Part shown: positions 1-8,199 of the stretch, piece after piece
Layout: every line of letters starts with the position of its first letter
How positions within the stretch are numbered: the stretch's first letter is position 1
Translations under genes and position numbers: made by a program
NCBI GenBank assembly: GCA_003152255.1
Contig: PLZT01000384.1
Span: forward strand, 1 to 8,264
Direction: 5' to 3'
DNA from: Methylocystaceae bacterium
Lineage (GTDB): Bacteria; Pseudomonadota; Alphaproteobacteria; Rhizobiales; Beijerinckiaceae
DNA length: 8,264 nt
Notes under the pieces: model-generated
Told to the model about the DNA's origin: nothing
Databases searched by the model: none
What the model saw: the letters and a program-made list of their open reading frames with translations, nothing else

Positions 1-3
1 GGC

Positions 4-2085
4 TCAATTGATGACAGGCCCTAGTTCAGTTTCGGAAAGGTTGGAGGCTATGCGAGCCGCATTGACCACGGATCCTCCATTGGAAACCATCTCAAAACAG
101 GTTCTCGACGCGCGGAGCGCCTGACCAAGGCGGCCGAGATAGCCGAGCAACCGCGCGGCTTCGGCGAGCACCCAGTAAGATTCCGATTCAGTGAGACCGC
201 CGTGTGGCTTCTCGAAAGGCTTGTCGAAAAACCATGCGACCGCCGCAAGACAGGGGCCGATCGCGCCGATTATGTTCTGAGCGTAGAAGCGTATCCTGCC
301 ATCAGGGTGGAGGCGGCAGATGCGGCCAATGTAGACTTGCTTTAGCGCGTCGTGTTGTCGGCCCGCCTTACAGCCATGAGGAATGGCCTGAAACAGTGGC
401 GCCAGCGCCTTCAAGTCGGGACTGTGGCCCTCTTTGGTCGTATCGCGCAAATGCTCCCAAAGCCGGTGATGCGCCGCCTTCCAGGCGGTTTCGTTTTCTT
501 CCTTTAGTTTCTCGCCGAACCATTCGCGCGCCAGCGGATGAGCGTCGATCGAATTGGGCGCTTCGGAACTCTCCGCCGCGAGCAGCCCAGCTTGACGCAA
601 TTCGTAAACGGCGTCCGCGCGCGCGTCAGCATCCGCGTTTTGCCACGCTTCAAGTCCTGGTAACGCCGGTGGCCTGAGCAACGCTTCGAGACAGTCGGCC
701 TTCGCGGAGCGGTCGAAAAGGCCGACGACGCGCATGATTGCCGCATGCAACGGCGCCTGCGACAGCCATTCTTCGTCCATTGATCTCATTACCCGCTGCG
801 CATGGCCGTGGATTTGATCCTTCTCGCGCCCCGATCCGACCAGGAGTGGTCCGACCACATCGCGCCGGCGGATATCGCCGTTATGCCGCCGGACCAGAAA
901 CCCCGAGAGCAGGGTCAGCGCCAGAGGGTGGCCGGCAAACTCATGCGCCGCTTCGCGAAGCAGCTTCTCCGATCCCTTGACGCCGCGGTCCGCGAGCAGC
1001 GCCGCGGCCGCCTCGTCGGAAAGCGACCTAAGATCGAGCACTGGCGCCGCGGTGGCTTTCCAGCGCTCCAGCTCCTTCACGTCCAACCGGCTGGTGACGA
1101 TCACAAGCCCGCCGTTCGAACCGCCGTCGGCCACGCGGCGCAGCAGCACGCGCATGGCCGGGTCTTTGAGCTGTCCTTCTTGCGGTCCAGGCCCATGCTG
1201 CAAGGGTTCGACGCCATCGAGAACGAGCAAAACCCGCCGGCGCTTCAGCGCCTCGGCGATGGTATCGGCCTTCAGCCTCGCGCTGGGTCCGGGATCTTTC
1301 AGATTCAGTTTTTTCAGCGCCCAGTCGAGGAAGCGGTCGGCGGAGGTCGCGCGCTCCTTCGTGCCTTGGCTGTAGAAAGACCACGCGAGGATCGCCTCCG
1401 CCCCGCGTCCGGCTTCGGCCTTCAGTCGATCCGCCCAAACAGAGACCAGCGCCGTCTTCCCCCACCCGCCCCAAGCGACGACGGAGAAGACGTGAATGCT
1501 GGGATCGGCCAAGGCGGCGTCGAGCCTGGCGAGTTCGTCGTCGCGCCCGCGCAAAGTGACGAGCGAGACGTCGGGCAGCGCAGACGTGTCGATGAGAAGC
1601 GGAGGGACCTTGAAATCCGGCTCCGCCTCCGGCGCGGCGACCGCGGGAGGAGCGTCGTCGAAGGCCCGTTCGAAATTCGGGATAACGGGCGGTCGCGCGC
1701 CAGCGATCAGAGTTGACCTGGCTTGATCACGAGACATCCCGTCAATGTTTATGTATTGTCTCGTCGCGAACAAAACGGGCAAAGCGCAGGTGCGGACTTT
1801 TACAAAAATCAAGCGCCTTTCCGTGCCCGCGACATCTTGCCAAAGCATCGCGGCGCGTTCCAGTGCTGAATATTTCGCTTGCCGTTTCAAATAATCCGGC
1901 GAGGCGACGCAGATCATTGCCCGAGAGTCTTGGAGCGCCCTTTCCATCCACTGGGCGATATCGCCCCCGATGCCGATTTCCCAATGCGCAAAGCGCACGG
2001 AATAGCCGGCCTCGCGGAGAATCCAGGCAATCCATTCTGCTTTTTTGAAATCGGCGACATTGTAGCTGATGAAAAAATCCGCCAT
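4..2085 (-). CDS. TIR-STAND NTPase (TIR plus NB-ARC/NACHT-like ATPase), C-terminally short
   Basis: 693 residues from an ATG at 2085, preceded by a weak GGGGG at 2091-2095. Residues 1-135 are a TIR domain: it opens MADFFISYN, and Glu76 in KYSALERAAMLW sits where TIR NADases carry their catalytic glutamate. Residues 178-410 form a STAND ATPase: Walker A GGWGKT at 206-211, family motif SFYSQGTKERATSADRF at 236-252, Walker B LLVLDG at 286-291, VTSR at 330-333 and GHPLAL at 385-390. The rest is helical and starts to look like TPRs (LGYLGRLGQALRAS, then SNLSETEL). Relatives, as I recall them, continue some 200-300 residues past the NLSELEL-like motif; here the frame stops five residues later. By family knowledge such proteins are antiphage sensors: a C-terminal sensor triggers oligomerisation and the TIR domain depletes NAD+. 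Loss of sensor repeats could make it inactive or unregulated. The domain call is firm; activity is inferred. Confidence 0.88.
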   Translation of the reverse strand: MADFFISYNVADFKKAEWIAWILREAGYSVRFAHWEIGIGGDIAQWMERALQDSRAMICVASPDYLKRQAKYSALERAAMLWQDVAGTERRLIFVKVRTCALPVLFATRQYINIDGMSRDQARSTLIAGARPPVIPNFERAFDDAPPAVAAPEAEPDFKVPPLLIDTSALPDVSLVTLRGRDDELARLDAALADPSIHVFSVVAWGGWGKTALVSVWADRLKAEAGRGAEAILAWSFYSQGTKERATSADRFLDWALKKLNLKDPGPSARLKADTIAEALKRRRVLLVLDGVEPLQHGPGPQEGQLKDPAMRVLLRRVADGGSNGGLVIVTSRLDVKELERWKATAAPVLDLRSLSDEAAAALLADRGVKGSEKLLREAAHEFAGHPLALTLLSGFLVRRHNGDIRRRDVVGPLLVGSGREKDQIHGHAQRVMRSMDEEWLSQAPLHAAIMRVVGLFDRSAKADCLEALLRPPALPGLEAWQNADADARADAVYELRQAGLLAAESSEAPNSIDAHPLAREWFGEKLKEENETAWKAAHHRLWEHLRDTTKEGHSPDLKALAPLFQAIPHGCKAGRQHDALKQVYIGRICRLHPDGRIRFYAQNIIGAIGPCLAAVAWFFDKPFEKPHGGLTESESYWVLAEAARLLGYLGRLGQALRASRTCFEMVSNGGSVVNAARIASNLSETELGPVIN

Positions 2086-2153
2086 CGAAGCCCCCGACCG
2101 TCCCGTGCAGTCTGGACCAAAAACATGGCTCAGGAGCAGGCCCTGTCAACGTG

Positions 2154-2315
2154 TCAGGCGGCGCCCTCGCTAAAAGTGGTCGCGCGGTTCATGATGGCGA
2201 AGGCTTCGCGGCTGGTCCCGTCGGCCTTCAACCGCGCGATGCCGGACGCGATCCGCCGCCGCGCCGTCTCGATGTCCGTGAGGCATTTTTGCGCGATTTC
2301 GCGACGGAGGACAGT
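2154..2315 (-). pseudogene. Orphan coding remnant, possibly a DISARM DrmA-like helicase fragment
   Basis: This is a short open stretch between the resolvase stop (2326) and the TIR gene start (2085), on the same strand as both. It reads as helical protein: ETARRRIASGIARLK, then TSREAFAIMNRA, ending at a TGA at 2154-2156. The pattern of an amphipathic helix followed by AF-x-x-MNRA resembles a segment I associate with the DISARM helicase DrmA, where the MNRAM-like motif is followed by several hundred more residues. Here similarity seems to end at about 2181, eight codons before the stop. The upstream side runs into the resolvase 3' end with no start codon of its own. If the reading is right, both ends were lost and only about 45 codons remain. 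The family assignment rests on memory of a short motif and is weak; that this is a gene scrap rather than random open frame is somewhat more likely. Confidence 0.3.
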
Positions 2316-2325
2316 GCAAGGTCTG

Positions 2326-2940
2326 TTATTTTTTGTACGCCGCATTGGACGTATCATGAACATTGGCTTTATTTTCCTTCGGGACGGCCATTTTTGAGGT
2401 GAGCGCGTGATAGAGCGCGGTCTTTCCAATTTTCACCCGTGACGCCGCCTCGCGCACGGTCAACCCGTTTGCAATGAGGGCTTTGGCACGAGTCAGCTTA
2501 TCGGCGGTGACGACGGGTTTTCGGCCGCCGCGCCGGCCACGAGCGGCTGCGGCGGAAAGTCCGGCGCGTGTGCGTTCGCGAATGAGGTCTCGTTCGAACT
2601 GGGCGAGGGCGCCAAACACGTGGAATATGAGTCGGCCGCCGGGCGTCGTCGTGTCGATCGCCTCGGTCAGGGATCGCAGGCCGGCGCCGTTTTTTTCCAA
2701 TTGGTTTACGGTCTCGATCAGATGCGGGAGCGAACGCGCAAGGCGATCGAGCTTCCAGGTGACGAGAACATCGCCGTCCCGCACGAAAGCGATGGCTTGC
2801 GCCAACCCGGGGCGGTCTGTCTTCGCGCCCGATGCACGGTCCTCGAAAATGCGGTCGCAACCGGCGGCGCGCAGGGCGTCGAGTTGGAGCGCCATCTCCT
2901 GCTCGAGAGTCGAAACTCGTGCATAACCGATCTGGACCAT
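2326..2940 (-). CDS. tnpR: Tn3-family serine resolvase (TnpR)
   Basis: 204 residues when started at the ATG at 2940. This start is preferred over one at 2979 because it places the nucleophile Ser10 in the canonical MVQIGYARVST context. Residues 1-135 are the serine recombinase catalytic domain: Arg8 and Ser10, the DRLARS motif with Arg66 and Arg69, then GGRLIFHVFGALAQFERDLI leading into helix E (RERTRAGL, about 121-128). Residues 140-181 are the C-terminal helix-turn-helix (LTVREAASRVKIGKTALYHAL) that binds res. In Tn3 transposition this enzyme resolves the cointegrate by recombining two res sites. It is divergent from tnpA, sharing the 137-bp gap, as in the Tn3 subgroup. All active-site residues I can check are present, so it may be functional. 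The last 20 or so residues (from SKMAVPKENK to AAYKK) extend beyond the usual end and may be non-homologous sequence near the transposon edge. Confidence 0.92.
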   Translation of the reverse strand: MVQIGYARVSTLEQEMALQLDALRAAGCDRIFEDRASGAKTDRPGLAQAIAFVRDGDVLVTWKLDRLARSLPHLIETVNQLEKNGAGLRSLTEAIDTTTPGGRLIFHVFGALAQFERDLIRERTRAGLSAAAARGRRGGRKPVVTADKLTRAKALIANGLTVREAASRVKIGKTALYHALTSKMAVPKENKANVHDTSNAAYKK

Positions 2941-3077
2941 GGCGATTTTCCCGGACTCGTCCGTTTTTCCGTCCGACAATCATCTTGTCCGGCTTTCCGT
3001 TGTCAAGACATGTTTCCGGACACCCGGCCGATCGACCGGCAAAGGATCGATTGCCGGACAGACAATCAGAGGATGCA
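2941..3077. promoter_or_regulatory. res: Probable res recombination site with divergent tnpR/tnpA promoters
   Basis: The gap between the divergent tnpR and tnpA starts is dense in short inverted repeats built on TGTC/GACA, the core of resolvase subsites. Visible elements: GACAA at 2975-2979 facing TTGTC at 2985-2989; TGTC at 3001-3004 facing GACA at 3007-3010; TGTCCGG at 2987-2993 facing CCGGACA at 3016-3022; CCGGACA again at 3054-3060; and GACAATCA directly repeated at 2975-2982 and 3061-3068. Tn3-subgroup res sites have three resolvase-binding subsites in just this position and also autoregulate both genes. I cannot assign subsites I, II and III or promoter boxes with confidence. The tnpA ribosome binding site AGAGGA at 3068-3073 lies at the right edge. 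Confidence 0.65.
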
Positions 3078-4847
3078 ATGGCGCGAAGGAGCCTCCTGAA
3101 TGACGCCGATCGCAAACGGCTGTTCGGAGCGCCTGACGACGATGGCTCCTTGATCCGGCTTTATTCTCTGGGCGAAACCGACCGGGATTTCATTTTGTCG
3201 AAGCGCGGCGCCCGCAATCAACTCGGCATGGCCGTGCAGATCAGCCTGCTCAGATACCCCGGCATTGGGCTGCGTCTCGAAGACGAAACGCCTCTTGTTC
3301 TGGTGCAATTTCTAGCTCAGCAGATTGGCGCGCCCTGGCTGGTTTTCCTGGACTATGCGCGCCGCGACACGACCCGTCGCGAGCATTTTGGCGAGGCCGC
3401 GGAACGGCTCGGAGTTCGGGTATGCACGAGCGCCGATCGGCGCGATTTGCTCGTCTGCGCCACCAACGAGGCGATGACGACGGACAAAGGGTCTACGATC
3501 GTCAGCGCATTGCTCCAACGCTTGCGTGACCACCGGATCGTTTTGCCGGCCCCAGCAAGCATCGAACGGATTGGTTTGGCGGGCCGCGCTCGCGCGCGGC
3601 GCCTCGCCTCCGAAGCCATGATCGTTGGGGTCGGCGCTGCAAAGGCCGCCCGTCTCGACGAACTCCTCGTCAATGATCCTGTCTTGAAACGCACCCGGAT
3701 AGCCTGGCTTCGTGATTGGGCGGAAGCTCCGTCCGCGTCGAACCTCATGACGATTCTCGACCGCTTGGCGTATCTGCGCGCAATTGGGCTCGATCCCAAG
3801 GTAACCGAACTGGTGTCCGAATGGCGGTTTCGCCAGTTGGCGCGCGAAGGCGCCGCGGCGCCGGCTTTTCTTCTCGACGAATATGGGCCACGCCGGCGAC
3901 GCGCCACTCTCGTAGCCCAGTTGCTCGATCTCGAAACGCGTCTGTCGGACGCCGCCGTCGGTATGTTCATCCGGCTGATTCTTGGCATCTTCACCAAGGC
4001 GCGCAAGCGTATCGAACGCCGCTATCAAGCGACGGCGACAGAGGTTGCCGATTTGATGCGCATGCTCTCGTCGACGATCGACGTATTGAGCGAAGCACGC
4101 GCCGCCAAAAGCGATCCATTCGACGCGCTCGACAAAAGGATTGGCTGGAAACGTCTGCTTGCCGCCAAGCCAGCGGCCGCCGAACTTGGAAAGAAGGCCG
4201 ACGAAGACCCGCTCATCAAGGCATGCGACCGGTATATGACCGTTCGCAGGTTCGCGCCGACGTTCCTTGAGAGTTTCACGTTTCGCGCTTCCTCTGACAA
4301 GCGCGCGCTGCTCGCCGCGATCGAGTTGCTGAAGCGGCTGAATGCGGAACCGCGCAGGGTGATGCCCGAAAAGCCTCCAACGTCGTTCCTGCCGAAAGCC
4401 TGGCAACGCCTCATTGCCAAAGAAGGCGCCGTCGATCGCCGCCAATATGAAATCGCGACGCTCGCCGTTTTGTGCCGACGGCTGGCTTCCGGCGACATTT
4501 GGATCGATGGAACCAGAAACTACCAGCAATTCGACCGCTATCTGCTGCCAAAAACCGACGTGACCGAACAAGCCAAGGCGCTGGCCGCGCCGATGGAGTG
4601 CGATGACTATTCGCAAGAGCGAAGCCGCCTTCTCGATTGGCGGCTGCATCGTTTCGCCAACGCCTTGCGCCATGATCGCCTTCAAGGGGTTGTGCTGCAA
4701 AAAGGAATTCTTCACGTATCCCCAACGCAGGCCATCACGCCGCCCGAAGCGGATCGTGTTCATTGCGCCAAAATTGCCGCGCGGCATCTTCGCCGTATGG
4801 CGTGCCCGGATGATTTCGACGGTCGTGCGGCGGCGTTTGGCCTCTAG
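3078..4847 (+). pseudogene. tnpA: Tn3-family transposase TnpA, 3'-truncated, with a foreign 29-residue tail
   Basis: Start ATG 3078, with AGAGGA four bases upstream; this gives the family-typical N-terminus MARRSLLNDADRKRLFG. The longer frame from 2832 runs antisense through tnpR and is not credible. The N-terminal part is the DUF4158 DNA-binding region (FILSKRGARNQLGMAVQISLL), followed by the central Tn3 transposase region (FLESFTFRASSDKRALLAAIELL; LASGDIWIDGTRNYQQFDRYL; LLDWRLHRFANAL). Homology runs through the TPPEAD motif, about residue 559. After roughly 4757 the frame reads the reverse complement of the adjacent helicase gene for 29 codons, to a TAG at 4845-4847. Family members are about 950-1000 residues and carry the DDE catalytic triad in the C-terminal 300-400 residues, all absent here. 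The product cannot catalyse transposition, though the DNA-binding part might still recognise transposon ends. Confidence 0.9.
4746..4757. other. Rearrangement breakpoint: tnpA and DUF4011 helicase fused tail to tail
   Basis: On the plus strand TnpA similarity persists through the codons for Glu-Ala-Asp at 4746-4754. On the minus strand helicase similarity persists through the codons for Thr-Ile-Arg at 4749-4757. The two homologies therefore overlap by only a few bases, which places the joint within this span and leaves room for microhomology of about 6-9 bp. No Tn3 terminal inverted repeat (typically beginning GGGG, about 38 bp) lies here, as would be required for a transposition boundary. 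Confidence 0.75.
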
Positions 4848-7550
4848 CGCGCGGAACTCGTCCACGATGCCGTCATGCTGGGGTCCGTAGAATTCCTGCA
4901 ACGCCGGCGTGGCTTTGACGGCCTTCGACCAGACCGCTTCGGCAAACGTGCAGTCGAGAATAGCTTTCGTTGGCGCAGCCGCCATCGCGCCGGTCGCAAG
5001 CGCGTCTGCGAGCGCCGTCGCCGAACGGGCGCGCAGGCGAGCATCAGCCGCTGCCAGCCGGCGCCATTCATCAAACTGCGATTGCGCGTCACGCCAGAGG
5101 TGCGCCTTCGCGGCGAGGCTACGTAATGGAATTCGGTCGCGCTCGCCAACCTGGAACGCCTTGGCAACGTCGACATCGAGGACTGGCAAGACTGTGTCGG
5201 CAGCGCGGATCAGTGCTTCGATCAATTCCCTCAGCTCGGCAATATAGTCCTTGGCGAGGTTCTGCCGGGCAATCTCGATGGCCCTGTCGATTTGCGGCTG
5301 CGGGTTCTGCGACGCCAGCATGAGGACGGCTGCCGCAGCCGAACGCAGATTTACAAAGTCGGTCCTTTCGCCGCGCCAGTGAGAGGGGATCATGGCCCCC
5401 ATAGCAGCGTCTTCCGCCCTGAGATCCTCGCGCGCCTTCTCGACCGCGATCAGCTTGTCGAGGAGTTCGATTCGCTCCTGCGCTCCCTCCGGCAGCGGAA
5501 CCTTTATGAGGGTAGCGAGGAGTTTTGATCCCTGCCGATAGGTGTCCCAGAAACGGCCAAACAACGAAAGGCCGGACTCGAGCGAGAGTCGGAGAGGCGC
5601 GGCGGGCGTGTTCCAGGCTGCGTCGACGAAGATTTCCGAGTAGGTCGCCTTGAGATCGTTCCAGGCGATGCCGGATATTGCGGCTTCGAGGATGCGCGAT
5701 GGCTTCTGCCCAGCGACCATTTCGGTGATTTCGGCGGCGTCGGCCGGAAGCGCTTCGATATTTTGTAGTATCGATACGAGTGTGGCGCAGTAGGCGAGCG
5801 AGGCTTCTTGTTGGGCGCCCAAATAGTCCGCGATGCTTTCCGTATAGTCGGCAAGTGCAACGGCCGCCTCTGCCAGCTGGGATAGCGGCGTTGCGAGTCG
5901 TCCGAGTTCCGCGGGTTGAAGATGAGTTCCCTTGATGCCGTAGTAGGGATGCTGGAAATAAGGTCCGGCGCCAGCGGTGATTTCGCTGAGTCGGGCTGTG
6001 GCTTCGGCGACGGACGCATATTCGCCGGCCGACCACTTGGCGGCTTCCGTCAGCAGAGCTGGGTAGCTGGCGATGCCGGCTTCACGGGCGAACACGAGCC
6101 GCGATAGAGCCTGGAATGGCGTCGCGCCGGACTTGCCGACGGGCGCGTGCATGCGTTCGTCGACCGCGTTCAGCGCAGCACGAAGCTCCGAAATGCGCGT
6201 GGTTTCGTCCTGAGTATCGCGCCCGGCAGTGAAGTGGTTAAGCGTTTCGTCCAGTTCAGCCAAGACGAGACGTTTGTTCGCCCCGCGGCTGTGGAGCTCG
6301 AGACAGATCGGGCCGAGGCCTACGCGGCCCAGGCGAGCGTGCACCACGCCCAGTGCGGCCATCTTCTCCGCGACGAACAGGACGGACTTCCCGTCATGCA
6401 CCGCGCTGGCGATGATGTTGGTGATCGTCTGCGACTTGCCTGTGCCAGGCGGTCCCTGCACCACGAGATTGCGGCCCGCGCGGACGGTCTCAATGACGAT
6501 CGTCTGCGAGGAATCAGCGTCGACAACCTGAATTAGGTCGCTGGGCTCGAACAGCCTGTCGAGCTTTGCGTCGACGGCGATAGCAGCGGGCTCCTCGTTG
6601 AATCCTTCAGCGAGAAGGCCGCGCAGAAGGGGGTGTTCGAGGATGGTTTTTTCGGCCCAGGCCGCCGGATCGAGGTCGCGGATCATCAGCAGCTTCGAGA
6701 ACGAATAAAAGCCGAGTTCAACTCCATTCGGATCGATCGACCAGCGCGTCTTTACGGCGATGGCGTCGCGGACCGCGGCGAAATAATCGGAAGGTCGCCA
6801 CTCCTCGTCCTCGGGAAGATCCGGCAGCGTTATTCCGAAATCCGTGCGTAGGCGCTCCTGGATGGCCTGGTTGGTCGCGATGTCCTCGTCGCGGACTTGC
6901 AAGTCGAATGTCGAGCGTCTCGGATCGCGCGTCAGCGAAACAGGAATGAGGACGAGCGGAGCTTCGCGCAGGACTTCGGACTTGTCGTCCTCGAACCAGC
7001 GCAGGAACCCAATTGCGAGGAAGAGGATGTTTATGCCCTGTTCTTCCTCGGCGATCTTCGCATCTCGGTAGATTGCGAGCAGACGCTTTTCCAACGACTC
7101 GATTTCGAGATTTGTCTGTAGAAACGCGCTAGAGGAGGCAGGCCTTGGAATGCTGGAAATTTTGCTGACCCGCATCTCCTGTGCCAGGACGGGCGTCGAG
7201 TCGATGGGCAGGAAGCGCATAGTGCGGCCGGAGCGCGCCAGCATCTCGCAAATGCCGTCTGCGTCGGCGCCGACGATCGGCAGGGAGCGCCTCCGCTTGG
7301 AACCGCGTGGCGTATGCACCAGTCGATTGCGTGTCCCGGTTTCGACGAGCCGTAAGCGGGCGTCGGCGAGAAGTCGTTCAACCGGGGTTTTCGCCGGTTG
7401 CGGCTCCGGCTGCTGCCTAGAATTATCGACCGAATAAATCTGGGCCAATGGAGCTTCCGTTTTTAATAAAGAACCTGGCGCTGTTGTAACCCGCACCATT
7501 CGATGGATGACATTTGTTCGGGATCGCGACGGTGGAGCCGGGAGATACAA
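4749..7550 (-). pseudogene. DUF4011 superfamily 1 helicase (Hhe-like defence protein), C-terminal part lost
   Basis: About 934 residues are homologous, counted from a TTG at 7550. The start is uncertain: an ATG at 7499, and a TTG at 7448 preceded by GGAAG, are alternatives, and none has a strong ribosome site. Residues 56-115 match DUF4011 (LRLVETGTRNRLVHTPR). Then come INILFLAIGFLRWFED and APLVLIPVSLTR (173-207), Walker A GPPGTGKS at 366-373, and motif Ia GKSVLFVAEKMAAL at 387-400. The region after about 440 is long and helical. The final homologous stretch is ARHTAKMPRGNFGAMNTIR; relatives continue with a KKRRHxPIR-like segment, Walker B (DEAS), helicase domain 2 and, in Hhe (DUF4011-helicase-Vsr, a single-gene antiphage system as I recall), a Vsr-like nuclease. 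None of these is present. The frame stays open to 3312 only by reading antisense through tnpA. ATP hydrolysis and nuclease activity are presumably lost. Confidence 0.85.
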
Positions 7551-8031
7551 TGGACGGCCGGGAACCGGAAGGCAAGATCGCCCGCGTCGTAGGAGCAGGG
7601 CGGCCGCCGAGTCATAGTGAATCAGAATTCGTCCGGAACGATGACTGGGACAGCCTTGCCTATTAGGTGGAAGGTGTTGATTGCGTCCGCAACGGCGCCT
7701 GAGCTAGGGCACGGCGCGTGCGTCATGCCCGGCAGCGATGAAAAACGCATTAGTGGAGGAAGGTGCCAAGCTCGCAAAAGTTCGGAGCCCAGGCTCCATC
7801 CCCATGGGCCGCGGACCACCGCCCTGGGACTTCGTCCATTCCCGGCGCCTCTTATGAGCCAGTTCGAAGCATGCAAAAGCGCTAGTTCACGCGCCGCCGA
7901 ATTGTCCGTGGTAACAACCCAAGCATGTCGAGCGATGCGGTTTCGGGCTTGCGACGGCGCCGCCGGATCGCAAGTCAGAACTGCTGAACTGTCTTGGCTT
8001 TGATGCGCATGTGATTGCATTGACCGGGTGT
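7551..8031. other. Intergenic stretch without a convincing gene
   Basis: Two mutually antisense open frames of about 130 codons cover 7617-8003 (plus) and 7622-8020 (minus). Neither shows a motif, domain or ribosome binding site I recognise. Both are rich in Ser, Arg, Ala and Pro in the way of GC-rich non-coding shadows. The minus frame ends GKAVPVIVPDEF and would be the less implausible of the two, lying upstream of the helicase on the same strand. I see no tRNA, rRNA or CRISPR repeat in this stretch. The helicase promoter presumably lies at its left edge, but I cannot identify boxes. Confidence 0.4.
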
Positions 8032-8117
8032 GGGTTTAAAGGCCGCAAATGGGCCATGGCAAACCAAAGGCCCGACCCAAGGGCTAAGCCATGGGGTTGG
8101 AAATTCGCTTTAAACCC
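8032..8117. repeat. Nested inverted repeat, potential long imperfect hairpin
   Basis: Outer arms are GGGTTTAAAG at 8032-8041 and CTTTAAACCC at 8108-8117, a perfect 10-bp inverted pair. Inside them CCATGGC at 8054-8060 faces GCCATGG at 8088-8094 (7 bp), separated from the outer arms by 12 and 13 bases, so the two pairs are nearly concentric. A further short pair, GCCC at 8070-8073 and GGGC at 8081-8084, lies at the centre. The intervening segments pair poorly. It could be a small mobile repeat (MITE-like), a structured transcript, or chance in a low-quality sequence. No U-tract follows, so a standard intrinsic terminator is unlikely. Confidence 0.45.
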
Positions 8118-8199
8118 TTGTGGGGACGGTTTTCGGGCGCAACGGTTCCCACACCGGTGGCTTATTGGGCTTCAATAGTTTTCTCCAACCGTAAGCGAT

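Noticed and set aside
802..1716. 304-codon plus-strand open frame opposite the TIR-STAND gene
   Set aside because: It is the antisense of a clearly homologous protein, rich in Arg, Pro and Gly, with no recognisable motif; a GC-rich shadow frame.
2832..3077. 82-codon N-terminal extension of the tnpA frame
   Set aside because: It runs antisense through tnpR and through the res region; the ATG at 3078 has a ribosome site and gives the family N-terminus.
2326..4847. A complete, active Tn3 transposon
   Set aside because: TnpA lacks its DDE catalytic part and no terminal inverted repeat is visible on either side.
5119..6036. 305-codon minus-strand frame and its neighbours within the helicase gene
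   Set aside because: Out-of-frame shadow inside a region where the helicase frame shows continuous coding character; Arg/Ser-rich and motif-free.
7617..8020. Paired antisense frames of about 130 codons as novel genes
   Set aside because: No motif, no ribosome site and shadow-like composition on both strands; described as intergenic instead.
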